Source of the DNA: Prinsepia uniflora
Taxonomy: Eukaryota > Streptophyta > Magnoliopsida > Rosales > Rosaceae
Reading direction: 5' to 3'
DNA: 64,000 nt
Assembly (NCBI GenBank): GCA_032719365.1
Contig: CM064873.1
Span: 34,201,742-34,265,741, forward strand
A program made the translations under genes and the position numbers. Shown here one piece after another: positions 48,227 to 60,633 of this stretch; the stretch's first letter is position 1, and the number at the start of each line of letters is the position of its first letter. Under the pieces are notes generated by a model. The model saw only the letters and a program-made list of their open reading frames with translations. It was not told the origin of the DNA and ran no database searches.

Positions 48227-49132
48227 GTGAGTGGACATTTGATTTCCAAATTGTGCATGCATGACTATTTTACTTAATTATCTTTTGTTTTCACTCATGA
48301 TTATATGATGATAACTATGCTATTTCGGTTTTACGTGGTTTCACGCTTTTAGAGATAAATATCGTATTTCACGCATTTCGAGGTTACGGTTTTCTCCTAT
48401 GCGTGATTGAGGTTTTGATGAAGTAATTGGATATGATTATGCATGTTACGTATTTATGATATTTGAGTATATTTGTGAAGTGACTTTCGGGAATTGCATG
48501 TTTTGGGATATGCGCATGAATTCGGACATAAGTCCTATTTTGATAAGTTATGATTTCGGAATGATTTTTTTTTGGGAAAATGGATCATGATGAATCGTGT
48601 TTATAAATGGTTTTGGGTTTAAAGACCCGGTTTATTGTTGGATCTGGTTTTGGGTTTAAAGACCCGGTTAATTGATGACGGGGCGGGCCCGATAAATTGA
48701 GTTTAAAGACTCGTGAGTTTAAAGACTCGGTTATTGTGATACCCCCGAGGCCTATTGATTATTCTTTGAGTTTAAAGACTCGTTGATATCCCGGGAAGGC
48801 CTGATATTGAGTTTAAAGACTCGGATGGATCCAACGGTTTAATTGTGATCGTTGATTCACTTTCTACTTGATTTGCGTAATTGATGTTTCAAATTGACGG
48901 CTTATGGATTTTGGTAATATTATATTATTTTACACGAGTTATGATGGTTTTTCTGAAATGTTTTCCATGTGTTTTGGGAAAAAAAAGGTTCGAATGTTTA
49001 ATACGAGTTTTTTTTTAACTGGTTATGCATGCGTATTGTAAAACTGGAGGGCGAACCCCGAATTCCTTAAACTGTTTTCTGCAAACCTTTATTTCGGTCC
49101 ACTCACATTTTGTTGTTTTAACTACCCTCCAG
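48227..49132 (+). other. Predicted LTR intron 2 in solo LTR S4
   Basis: A 61-nt exon candidate (48166-48226), GTGAGTGG donor, ACCCTCCAG acceptor, and GGTCCACTCAC (49096-49106) complementary to the donor. All four signals survive in this most divergent LTR. Confidence 0.5.
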
Positions 49133-49424
49133 GTCGTGGTACAAGTTCGGGGGCTAGCGCCGAGGCAGGGGAAGAGGCATACAGTTTTCCGTTGCGGAGT
49201 AGTTAGTTCACAGAGTAGGATTTGTTCTTTAACTTGTTTTGTAATATTGTGCTCTGTGAAACTAAGGACTTGAGGTCCAGTCAGTTGTATTTGTTTAATC
49301 TCCCAGGTCTGACAGTGGGTGTGTTGTAATATTATTTTGATTTTTCGGTCTTTTGGATTTGATTATCAGACGGGAGCAGGATGCTTCCCGATTATCGAGG
49401 CGATAATCGGGGTGGGTCCTGTCA

Positions 49425-50189
49425 TGTACCAACAATCCATCACAACTATGGTAATACGACGACCAACTAGGTCTAACCGATAAGTACAACCTCGACTGCA
49501 GAGTGCAGTCCCAACACTATGCTGACATGACTCGACCGACGATCTCATAGAAGTAGAGACCACTCGCCGACTTACCTTTCCGAACCATATATCCTACCTT
49601 AAGATTCCACGATCACACCTAGAGTTCCTCTGAACCCAACTGCTAACTACCCACTGCAGTATAATCCACAATCTGACCGATTCCGCAGTCTTGACATCGT
49701 AAAGACGTCAATCCAATCCTACCGTCAATCCAACTAGGATTCCTCAAATCCGACTGCTCCCAGCAGTATATCCACCTAACGGCCACAAAATCCGACCAGC
49801 TGATGATCATAATACCAAACTATCGTCAAGCTGATCCCACAACATCGTGAAAGACGATCCCAACTAACCGTCTCACGCTCAAAACTCTCAAGTACCGTTA
49901 CGTTCATCCTTTCATAGGGTCCCACACTACCAACCACGACAGGACTTTGGCAACCCCGGCATCAAATGCCGAACCAAGACTTTCCATGATTCAATCCTAC
50001 TAACTATCGTACAGATATCCTAACTATCAGGTTGATAACGAAATGTAGCCCATTGAGACATCACATCCTCGATCTGCGCATCACTCCAAGAGCTACACGG
50101 TTGCTGGAATAGAGAAAACCCCGCTCTTCAATTCAGAGTAACATGAGCAAACCTGCTCTGATAAGCAATCATATGCTCTAATACCACGC
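49425..50189 (-). mobile_element. Element D internal domain, 5' end
   Basis: Collinear with 21603-22185 of element B, reversed. The right end holds the degenerate primer site gctctaatacca (50175-50186) next to the LTR. Confidence 0.8.
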
Positions 50190-52775
50190 TGACACGGCCC
50201 GTCCCAATCCCCCTCGGGATTAACGCGGGACGACCCTACTCCCGTTTGACACGAAGTCTCAGACAAGGGAAATTTCCAACCTTTGCCCTTTTGGGCTATC
50301 AGAGTACGCCAGGATCCGGAGGAGGTATGTGATATCTCAGTCTTTACTACAGTCCACATCCGCTGTCAACCTGAAAGGCAGTCAAAACATTAAAAGATGT
50401 GAGTGGACAAAACAAAGAGTTTATAAAAACATTTCATAAGAACATTTGTACCCTTCACTAAAAAGCATGCATGCATTCGAAAACCATTTAATCAAAAGAA
50501 ACCATATGTGGGAGCTAAGCCCAAAACCATAACTGAAAGAACCATAAGGATTCAGCCATACGGGCCACTGCCCAAAACCATGTGGGACTCAGCCTAAACC
50601 ATAATAAAACCACGTACATGGGCCACTGCCCCAAAACCTGTATCCATCACACATCATATTTCATATTTCATATAGCATATATCATATATACATATAATTC
50701 ACACAACTAATCCTGTCAAGGTTTCCAAAGCTAGGCGCGTGCTACCCGGGGTCTCAAACCCAAGTCTCTCAGAGTCTAAGGTCAATGTCCGTAGGCCAAT
50801 GACCCGCCCTGAGGTTACGATTCATGCCTTCCTGAGAGTAAGGAACCCAACTGGGGGGCGACCCCACTCAGTTGGTGCTCCGTGACTACTCCAGGGTCCA
50901 CCCAGGCCAACGACCCTCCCCGGAGGAGATAGATTCAAGTAAAGGAAGGTATATGAATATATATATATATAACGAACTAATTCATGCCATTCATATACAT
51001 ATAGAAAACATCTTTAGAACCTTTCAAAGGATTCATGCCCGGTTCCATAAACCGTCATGAACCTGAAAATCCATTTAGGGTCCCCAACCCGAAATCATCA
51101 ATGTAAAGTAGCTGGGTTTCGTGCCCGAACATATGAATAAGCTGGGCATCATGCCCGATATCTTAGGGTCAGTCACGACTCCGATCATAATGATGCGTGC
51201 AACCATCCATCCAGGACCGCCCTCAATCCTAGTATGTCGTCGTGAACGAATCAACCGACGCGACCACCACAAGATCATGGTGCACTTATCACCGATCGCT
51301 ATCCTGAACCGTCAGCACTCTGAAGTCGAGTCTCCATCGGCTACCCGACCACAGATCGTGCATCGTGACCTCTCCGGAAGGAACACATCCCAATCCAGAG
51401 GCGAGCGTCGTATCGTCTGTCGTCGTGCACTTAGCACTCGCCGCGACCACGATTTAGACTCGAAGGCCATCAATAGCGTCATATGCCTGATACAAAACCA
51501 AATGGGTCTCATACCCGAGTTTATCCTTTTGGAAATCCAAATTCATTTCATTTAGACCAATAAAGACATACAAACCCGTATTAGCACCGTATAGGACCGA
51601 AACCTCGAAATACGTGCCAATACGTAACCACATCCAAATGCACTCATGGCATCACCAACCATGTATTAAAACATATAATAAACATTTATGCATGCACCAA
51701 TTTAGAAAAAAAGGTCCACTCACAGACCGTCCGAGCTGCCGCCTCGATATACGTGCAATACGGCTCTCCTGAGCCAATCACCGTCACCGGGACTCCCAAA
51801 CCTTCATGCTCGGCCATGGCGGTGGTGACTGTCACCTCCGTTCACTGTCCAGTCCAGGCCTTCCTAAGCCTCGAAAACAACTCCACTTGCCTCACTCCGG
51901 CGTCCAGCACCGTGAGCCACCGTTCATCACGTCACCGTCTTGTCCTTATCACTCTCTCACGGTCACACTGTGCTAAGGTTGATGTTAGTGGTGAGGGGTG
52001 GTGTTTGTGTTTGAAGAAAATGGAGAATGGAGGTATGGATATGGTTTCGGGTTTGTGAGAAACAAAGGAGATGAAGGCTGATCAGATGAGAGGGAGATGG
52101 GATGAATGGTGGGGATTAAAGGATGGAATGAAATGGAGGGTTAGGATTTAGTGTTGTTAGGGATTAAAATATAAATAATTAAATTAATATTATTTAATTA
52201 GTGAGATCCCCTTTTTAGGGAAATTGGCCAATGGGATGAGTGACACTTGTCACTCATTCATGGGTCCCACTAAAATATCTGCCTAATCAGATATTGCCAT
52301 GTCATCATCGTCTCAAAGTACGTGCATAGTGAAATCGAACTTCCGTGACCTATAACTTCCCCGTTCGAAGTCCGATTTCAGCGTGCTGCCTGTCTACAGA
52401 TTCATATCGTCCCGATCTACATAACGGCCCTCCGCCCTCGGCCATCGGACCTCCCAGTCCAAAGTCAACCTTTTACCCCTTTTTAACCAAAATTACCAAA
52501 ATGTCCTTGATCTTCCGAACGTCATAACTTTTCCCTCGAATGTCGGAATCGAACATGCCACCTGTCTATGAACTCATGACGTTCCGAACTACGTCACAGT
52601 TATCGGTCAAAGTCCATTTGACCGCCAGAATGAAAAGTCAATGTTTTGCCCACGCCTAGGGGCAAAACGGTCATTTTGCATCGTTCGTCCGATTTTTCCC
52701 AACTAATCACAGATTAATCTCACTAATCACGATTAGTCACTAATCTAATCCTGAAATTCGGGACGAGTCGTTACA
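50190..52775 (-). repeat. 5' LTR of element D, lacking the first predicted intron
   Basis: Reads TGACACGGCCCGTCC to GGGACGAGTCGTTACA, 2586 bp, against 3052 bp for element B. On the minus strand an exon ending GAGCATGAAG is joined directly to GTTTGGGAGTCCC at 51802/51801. In other LTRs these are separated by about 0.45-0.6 kb starting with a donor and ending with ACAG. Intron 2 is retained. Right of 52775 is non-LTR DNA. Confidence 0.88.
50371..51723 (-). other. Predicted LTR intron 2, element D 5' LTR
   Basis: GTGAGTGG donor on the minus strand after a 78-nt exon candidate (51724-51801). The acceptor reads CCTTTCAG. Confidence 0.45.
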
Positions 52776-54104
52776 AATATTTTATGAAACTATATTTCGG
52801 GCTTGTGAAACTATTGAAATGTTGTGTCTGGCTTGTGGCCCCATTATGATGAAATTTTGGTCCTTATAGGTGCAATATGAGCTATAGTAATTCCCTTTGG
52901 AGCTTGGTTTGATTTGGACTTTGGATAACAACCAACAAAATTCTAGACTAGGTGTAGGCCATAACGAAATTCATAGGAGTAAAAATGGTAATTCCAAGTT
53001 GTTTGATTTCTAGTTTCCACTACGAGAAGTATTATAAACTCTATAAAAGTCTCAATTAAATACACCCCTTATTTGTTTCTATTTGCATTTAGTAATAATC
53101 GAGTCCTTCTACTCAACATTTTTTTTTATGTTTTCTCCATCTAATGTTGCCATCTTAAATTGATTTATTTACATCAAATGCACATGGAACTTGTCGATTA
53201 ACCTCACTTTCGCATCTTACATTAAATTTGTCTCACTTTACACCTCATAACGATCAAGTAGTTCTGTTCAACACCTTTTCTGTTTTTTTTTTTCATCCAA
53301 GTGTTGTCACCTTAATGACATGACACATAGGCAAATAAATGAAAGGGAAAAATTCAACAATTTAGTGATTAAAAAAAATTCGAGTCGTCCCTTTTGTTTT
53401 TATGAAGCTCACCCATTTCTAAATTACACAATTTTCTATTATGGTGGATTATTTTACAAAATTACTTTCCTTTTTGCCAGCACCCAGTTGGAGGAGACGG
53501 AAGATGTTGAGTGGAACGACTTGGTCATTTCGAGATGCGAAAAAGACAAATTAAAAATTATGATACAAAGTGAGATTAGCCAATGAGTTCAGGGTGCAGG
53601 TTATGTAAAAACCCTCAATGAAAAACCTTCTTCTTCTTTTTCTTTTTCTTAATAAATGGAAACTTTCTTTTTTTATATTAGAAATGAAAACCCTTGTAGA
53701 ACTAAAATTACCATTTAATTTCTCTGTTACGGTATTACTATTCACCACCGCCTCTACCACCATTCAATAATTGGATAATCACATACAATTATACTTAATT
53801 CCATTGAATTGTTTGCCCTTAATGAGGATCTCTTACTTTATATATGTAACTTACCTTACTGAAAATGCAGTTGTACGTATGTACATGGAATTGCACATGC
53901 ATTTAGTAAATCTTTAAACTGTGAATGAATCTGTTTAAAATGCTTATACTTTGCAATATTGAATTGCAGAAAGATTTGGTCTGATTATGTTCCTCTTGCA
54001 GTCCATTTTAGCAAAATATGCAGATATGTATACATGTTGTCTGCAGTCTAATTCAAGATATATGGCTTATCGGCCCGATCGATCATGTTTTGAGGAGCAC
54101 TTAG
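52776..54104. other. AT-rich DNA without a recognised gene
   Basis: The first 138 bp are shared with 2939-3076. Beyond that the DNA is unlike the LTR family. Two related T-rich stretches (about 53109-53165 and 53267-53320) look like a decayed duplication. An 88-codon frame at 53320-53586 is read on the plus strand but I do not recognise it and see no supporting signals. Confidence 0.6.
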
Positions 54105-55222
54105 TACTACAAGAAGTTTGTGTTTGCCCTACCGTTTTTGGTCGTACGGAAAAATTTTCGTCACCTAACAGTCGCTTAGCCGACGCAAAATTAAAAACGT
54201 AGGACGCACTTCAAATTAGGCCCTATGACAGAAAATGGTAGGGTAACTTTTTTTCTTTGGGCAAACATCTAGTGGGAAAAAAAATTCGTTGGCGCCAAAA
54301 AAGAAGGTTAATTTATGGCGCCCTTAAAGAAAACTTAGCCCCACTAATTTTTTTTTCTATAGAGCAAAACTAAAAAAAATCGTAGGATGAACCATAAGCG
54401 TTGACTAGATCATGCCCTACGAAATTTTTAAGTTTGACCGACCAAACGTTTTCGTAGGGCAAGCTTAAAAACAATTATACCCAGTCACTCGCCCCTCTTC
54501 TTCTTCTTTCCCATATCTCCTTCATCTCTTCCTCCTTCCTATCTACTCTCTCCCTCTCTGACCATCATCTCATCATCATATTGTTTGCTAATTAATTATC
54601 TCTCTATATTTCTTGTTCAAACATCAAACTTGATCCAGAGGTATGAAAATATGAAAACCAATTTTTAGTTGTGTTATTAAGCAATTTATTTGTTTTAGTT
54701 TTGAATTTTTATTTTTAATTGGAAGATAATTATTGATTGTGTTATAGGAAATTTGTGATTGATTTGGAGGGACACTTATAAAAAGGTTTTTGTTTTTCCC
54801 TATGAATTTAATTTTGGTAAAAATTTTGGAGATATAATTTTGTTAGGAAATTGTTAATAAATTGTGAAGAATGTGTGGAAGTTGTATATGGGTTAGGATA
54901 ATCGTGTATAAATTTTTTCTTATGTGATCTACGAGGAAACTTTGAAATTAGAAAATATTTTAGGAAATTATGGAATTAATTAGAAAATATTTTAGGAAAT
55001 TAGGAAATTAATTATAATATATTATAGACAATTATATAGATAATATGTTAGGAAATTAATTAGAATTTTTTTTTTTGTAATATGAAGCTTACAATGAATT
55101 AAGCTTGAAGTTTTAAAAGTTTCAAGTAAAACATTATAATAATTAACTTTCAGATATTAGTAATAATTTTTTTTATTTCTATTTGATTTTAAATAAAATA
55201 TGGTTACCCTATGAAATGATGA

Positions 55223-55230
55223 GGAGGACG
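55223..55230 (+). repeat. 8-bp target-site duplication, left copy (hAT)
   Basis: ggaggacg, identical to 61573-61580. Confidence 0.92.
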
Positions 55231-55247
55231 CACTGATTGAAAAATCG
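55231..55247 (+). repeat. hAT terminal inverted repeat, left
   Basis: CACTGATTGAAAAATCG pairs with the reversed right end allowing small gaps. The general form CANNGATGAAAA is typical of plant hAT ends. Confidence 0.75.
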
Positions 55248-55812
55248 CCGGAATCGACGATATATCGCTCGATATATCGTCTTTTCCGGCCGGCGAGACA
55301 TAACGGCGGGGTGAAGGGTTATCGTCCCCTAATATCGGTGATATCGTCGAATATCGAACAAAATCGACGATTTCGGTCGATATTCGCCGATATCATCGAT
55401 ATTGTTTAGCAGCAAAGGTTCGAAAGTACAGAAAAAAAATTGAAAATTGAACAGAGGATGTTCCAGAGATTCAAGCTCGTGAATCAACAGAGGAAAATTG
55501 AAAAAGTATTCAAACAAAACGTCAATCAATCAAACACACAAACAAAAATTGAAATAATTCAAAGGGAAATGATTCGGATTCACGGATGAACAGAATTGAA
55601 AGGAAAAACAAAAAATTTCTGTGTAATCACGGATAAAATTTCTCACCAAGCATAAATAGGAGCGGGGGGAGGGGAGGGCAACCAAGAAAACCTGGAAATT
55701 CCAACCCATCGCTCGCCGCCGGTCGAAATCGATCGATCCTCGATTATTGTCCCCAACCCAGCCTCAGACTCTCAGTGACCTCAACCACCTCTGCAGCTCT
55801 GCTCGAAGTCTC

Positions 55813-56049
55813 GAACCTCGACGCCAGCTGTCTCGTCGCCTCCCTCCCTCCCTCGAAGTCGCCCCTCAGTCAGCGGCCTCACGCCGCCTCCCTCCCTCGA
55901 AGAAGTCCCTCGAAGACCCAAGAGAAGTGCGATTTGGGAACCTCGACGCCGGCTGTCTCATCGCCTCCCTCCCTCCCTCGAAGTCGCCCCTCAGCAGTCA
56001 CCGGCCTCACGCCGCCTCCCTCCCTCGAACACCCTACAGAAGTGCGATC
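55813..56049 (+). repeat. GC-rich tandem duplication, 125-bp unit, hAT leader
   Basis: Two copies begin gaacctcgacgcc at 55813 and 55938. Each includes ctccctccctcgaag blocks and ends near agaagtgcgat. Open frames across it are by-products of this GC-rich repeat. Confidence 0.85.
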
Positions 56050-56229
56050 GATTTCCCCAAATTCTCTGTGAGTGAAGTCAGTGTGAATCAAGGATGAAAT
56101 GGATCGAGAATAAACTAAAGGGAGAGGAATGAAACGCTCCGTTTCGTTTTCTCATTTATTAAACTTTTTTTTTATTTACATATATTATTTAATTATATCA
56201 TTTATTATTTACTGATATTTATAATAAAT

Positions 56230-56700
56230 ATAAAAAATAGATTAAGCCCAAATATATTTTTTATATTTGTATTTTTTTTATAAATTAAATTATATCATAT
56301 ATTATTTTATTATTATTATTATTATTAATTGTATTGTTATTATTATTATTTACTTCTTTTTAACCCCAAATATCAAAAATAGATTAAGCCTTAAATTTTT
56401 TTTTTCAAAATTCAAAATATATCATATATCATTTATTATTAAATTTTTTTATATAAATTAAATTATATCATATATTTTTTTTATTATTACTATTTGTATT
56501 TTTCTTATTATTTTTTACTTTGTTTTAACCCCAAATATCAAAAATAGACTAAGCCTTCAACTTTTTTTTTCCAAAATTCAAAAAAAATATCATATATCAT
56601 TTATTATTACTTTTTTTATATAAATTAAATTATATCATATATTATTTTTTATTATTATTACTAGTTGTATTTTCATATTAGTTACCTAATAATAAAGTTT
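56230..56700 (+). repeat. AT-rich tandem repeats, about 165-bp unit
   Basis: Three decayed units are marked by aaatagattaagcc at about 56236, 56378 and 56545, each followed by T-runs and atatcatatatcatttatta. Confidence 0.75.
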
Positions 56701-56737
56701 GAATTTTGAAAAAAAAAAGTTTAAGGCTTAATTCATA

Positions 56738-57660
56738 TATTTGGTAATATATTTAGTAATCATTTATTAATTAAAAAATTTTCATTTATTACTAAAATAT
56801 ATTTTAGTAATGTATGTTTTAATATAAAATATGGGGTAATTCATATATTTGGTAATATTTGTTTTAATTTTTAATTTATGTTTTATTTTAGAATATATAT
56901 TAAAATTATGAATATATGTGTTTTTTCTCCTTAATTTTTAACTTAGAATATATGTTCTAATTGAAATAATTTTATTATTATTTGTGTTTTTTTTTATTAT
57001 TAATTGTCATTATCAAATTCTAAGTATTTTTCATGCAAATAATATGACTTACTTCATATATTTGGTAATATATTTGGTAATCATTTATTATTAATAAATT
57101 TATCATTTGTTACTAAAATATGTTTTAGTAATGTATGTTTTAATATGAAATATGGGGTGTTTCATATATTTGGTAATATTTGTTTTAATTTTTAATTTAT
57201 GTTTTATTTTAGAATATATATTAAAATTATGAATATATGTGTTTTTTCTCCTTAATTTTTAACGTAGAATATATGTTCTAATTGAAATAATTTTATTATT
57301 ATTTGTGTTTTTTTATTATTAATTGTCATTATCAAATTCTAAGTATTTTTCATGCAAATAATATGACTTACTTCATATATTTGGTAATATATTTGGTAAT
57401 CATTTATTATTAATAAATTTATCATTTGTTACTAAAATATGTTTTAGTAATGTATGTTTTAATATGAAATATGGGGTAATTCATATATTTGGTAATATTT
57501 GTTTTAATTTATAATTTATGTTTTATTTTAGAATATATATTAAAATTATGAATATATGTGTTTTTTCTCCTTAATTTTTAACGTAGAATATATGTTCTAA
57601 TTGAAATAATTTTATTATTATTTGTCATTATAAAATTCTATTTTTATATGTGTGTTTGCT
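56738..57660 (+). repeat. AT-rich tandem repeats, about 320-bp unit, three copies
   Basis: Unit starts are visible from atggggt at 56831, 57152 and 57471 (spacing 321 and 319). Copies are nearly identical, including ttgtttttaattt-like runs and a cttaatttttaac segment. The array ends shortly before the transposase start. Confidence 0.88.
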
Positions 57661-57801
57661 CCTTAATTTTTTATCATCATCAAAGTCTAACTTATAATAT
57701 ATGATCTAATTGAAATAATTTTATTATTATTTGTATTTTTATTATTATTATTTGTCATTATAAAATTCTAATTATTTTTCATGTAACTTAGATTTCATAA
57801 A

Positions 57802-60596
57802 ATGGCTAGTGGAAGTGCAAGTGCAAGTGAAAGACCTCCAAGACCTGGACGAGTTGACCCAGCATGGAAATATGCCATTGCAATTCCTGGAAATAAAAAC
57901 GGTGCCATATGTTCGTTTTGTCAACATCAGTTCCAGAGTGGAGGCATAACGCGATTAAAATTTCATCTAGCAGGTTTTGATCCCAAAAAAAATGTTCAAA
58001 AATGCAAAGATGTACCTAAGGCTATTAGAGATGAGGTCAGAGCATGGATCAAAAGTAAAGATACTGCTAAACAGACCAAGAATATGATTGGGGAGAACAT
58101 ACGAGCTGGCTTGAGAGGAGATCCACTGGACACTCAACAGAGCATTCAGATTAACGATAGCGATGATGAAGAGGATGATGATGGATTCGCTTATCCACCG
58201 GATGTGCATAGATCTGAGAGAGCAGCATATCGCTTTGTTGTAAATGCATCGAGAGATGAGGCACGGCGAAGTGTCGACAATTATGGAGTTGGATCCATGC
58301 GTGGTGCTCAAGGAGGCATTAGCAGTCGTCAACCACCGCAACAGATGCGTCGATCACAAAGTTTGCGTGATCCATTTTCAATTCCTCCAGAACCAAAACT
58401 CTACAAAACCGCACGAAGTCAACAGAAGACTGTAAAATCGATGTGGAAAGGGACGAAAGAGAAGTTGGGTCGATATATTAGCAAATTTTTTATATATGAA
58501 GGCGTGGCTCCAAATAAAGTCAACTCTCATCATTTTAAGAATATGATCATTGAAGCCCAACGAGCAGGTATTTAATAAATTTATTTATTTATGATACATG
58601 TTTATTTAGCTTATGAAATACCATTGAATGGTAACTTATGTTTTGGTTTGCAGGTGAAGGCGTGTCCACTCCTTCTCCATATGAAGTGAAAAATAAATAT
58701 CTTCCTATGGAGTATGAAGAAATGACGGCGTATGTGGAGCAACAAAAGCGACACTGGGAAACTTATGGATGTACCATAATGTGCGATGGTTGGACCGGTC
58801 CAATGAAGTTATCCATAATTAACTTCATGGTATATAGTAAGGGTTCAACTGTATTTATCAGGTCAGTTGATTCTTCCAAATTTCATAAAGACTATGTGTA
58901 CATAGGAAATTTGTTGAAGGAAGTTGTTCAGGAGGTTGGAGTACAAAATGTTGTACAGATCGTTACTGATAATGGGTCGAACTTCAAAAAGGCTGGAAAA
59001 GAACTGATGAAGACTTATCCGCTCTATTGGACTCCTTGTGCAGCCCATTGTATCGACCTAATATTTGAAGATATTGGGAAGAATGAGACAATGGCGCTCA
59101 TCATAAAAAATGCTAGGCAGGTAACTAACTACATTTATAATCATCTATGGTTACTTGCTCAGATGCATGAATTCTGTCAAGGAGACTTGGTTCGTCCTGG
59201 TGCAACTCGGTTCGCAACCAACTATATTTGTATAAACAGTATAGTTAAGCATAAAGTTGGCCTTAGAAGGTTGTTTACCAGTGATCAATGGCATGGTAGC
59301 CCATTGAGTAGGAAAGTGGAAGGCAAGAGGGTTGAGGCTCATATCCTCGACCAAAGATTCTGAGAGTCCTTGGAGATGATGCAATCAATATATGAACCAT
59401 TATATTGCATCCTCCGAATTGTTGATACAGAGGTAGTCCCAACCATGCCAATCCTGTATGATATGTTCAATCGAATGAAAGAAAAGATAACCCGTCTTAA
59501 AGGGAAGAAGTGGGTCCTTAAAATCATACAGGAGCGATGGGAAAAAACATTAGTGCATCCCTTACATGCCGCTGGTATATTTCTATCTTATTGAACTTAT
59601 TAATATTTTATTTTATTGTTGTTTACTAAGTAAAGTTCATTCATGATTTGCAGCTTATTACTTGAATCCTCGATATCAATATCAAGCAGGTGTTGGGCAT
59701 GACTCCTTCCTTGTCCAATCAGTTCAACAAGTATTCCTCAAACTGAATCCAAATGGACAAGTGGGTTTACAAAATTTTGGAGTAGACGTAAGTTCACTAC
59801 CATATATGAACCTTGATGAGTTATTTTGAATCTTGATGAGTTATTTCGAATCTGTACATCTATGGCATTATATTAACATCAGCCTTAATGTAGTTGATCA
59901 ACTTTAGAGATGGTCGGAAAACATTTCGTTCACCTATGGCTGTACAATCACGAACGAAAATGCCCCCAGGTATATTACTTGCATTTAACTTGATATTCTA
60001 TGACTTAGCACTTTATAATGCCTCTTACATTAAACTTGATTATGACAGCTGAGTGGTGGGAACTATATGGCCAAGCTTCTCCCAGCTTGCAACAAATTGC
60101 TGTTCGTATATTATCACAAACGGCATCATCTTCGGCATGTGAGAGAAATTGGAGTACATTTGCTTTAATTCATACGAAGCAAAGAAATCGTCTCGCATAT
60201 TCTAAGTTAGAACAACTTGTTTTCTGTTATTACAACATGAAACTCAAGTTAAGAGATGAAGAAGCCGAAGCCGGTAAAATTGTGGAAGAAGACTACGTTG
60301 ACCTGTTGGAAATTGCAGGTCAACATGTGGAAGGTAATGAGGCTGATCCACTTCAAGCATGGATTATGCCAGCTCACTTGGATGATGATAGTGGAAGGCT
60401 TGACCCTCGAGTAGCACATCTTGCTAGTGAACACGGTGTTAATGTCGATAGAGTGCTATCTGAAGAAGTGGGGAGTGAGGACGTAGGAAGTGAGCGGACA
60501 ATGTCTTCATGGGAGAGATCAATGCTTGGTTCTACCGGTAGACGTGACTTACGAGCTGATGCTACTAGTAAGGGACTTCATCAAAATAAATCTCCA

Positions 60597-60633
<37 letters not shown>

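Larger units (their letters stand above)
46588..49424 (+). mobile_element. Solo LTR S4, divergent subfamily
   Basis: A 2837-bp LTR starting TGTAACGCCCC and ending GGGTCCTGTCA, with perfect target duplication tgtac (46583-46587 and 49425-49429). Its middle differs strongly from the other LTRs but it keeps the same landmarks: GACAGGYGGCACG blocks, GC-rich module, predicted exon, GTGAGTGG donor, TTTAAAGAC cluster (48615-48825), CCCTCCAG acceptor and an 11-bp perfect terminal hairpin (49388-49412). Confidence 0.9.
3092..52775 (-). mobile_element. Element D: outermost LARD-like LTR retrotransposon, split by nested insertions
   Basis: Element D is read on the minus strand. Its 5' LTR is 50190-52775, with a degenerate tRNA-Met primer site next to it (50175-50186). 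The internal domain is in pieces: 49425-50189, 46282-46587, 42977-43152, 41303-41856, 13816-15179 and 3611-3859. These are collinear with the internal domain of element B (21603-23507 and 28943-30219). The polypurine tract and a truncated 3' LTR lie at 3092-3624. The pieces total about 3.4 kb and I see no gag-pol frame. Each gap is filled by a younger insertion, most of them bounded by short target duplications. D is the oldest layer of the nest and must have depended on another element's proteins. Confidence 0.8.

Noticed and set aside
53320..53586. 88-codon frame that might be a host exon
   Set aside because: Low complexity, AT-rich surroundings, no splice or promoter context, and no family recognised.
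55747..56097. 116-codon frame in the hAT leader
   Set aside because: It is made of a GC-rich 125-bp tandem repeat that is open in more than one frame, with no protein similarity visible.
60018..60048. Possible separate start (MPLTLNLIMT) for the last transposase frame
   Set aside because: These bases are intron. The AG at 60047-60048 and the reading phase join exon 5 to exon 4 and give the expected AEWW motif.
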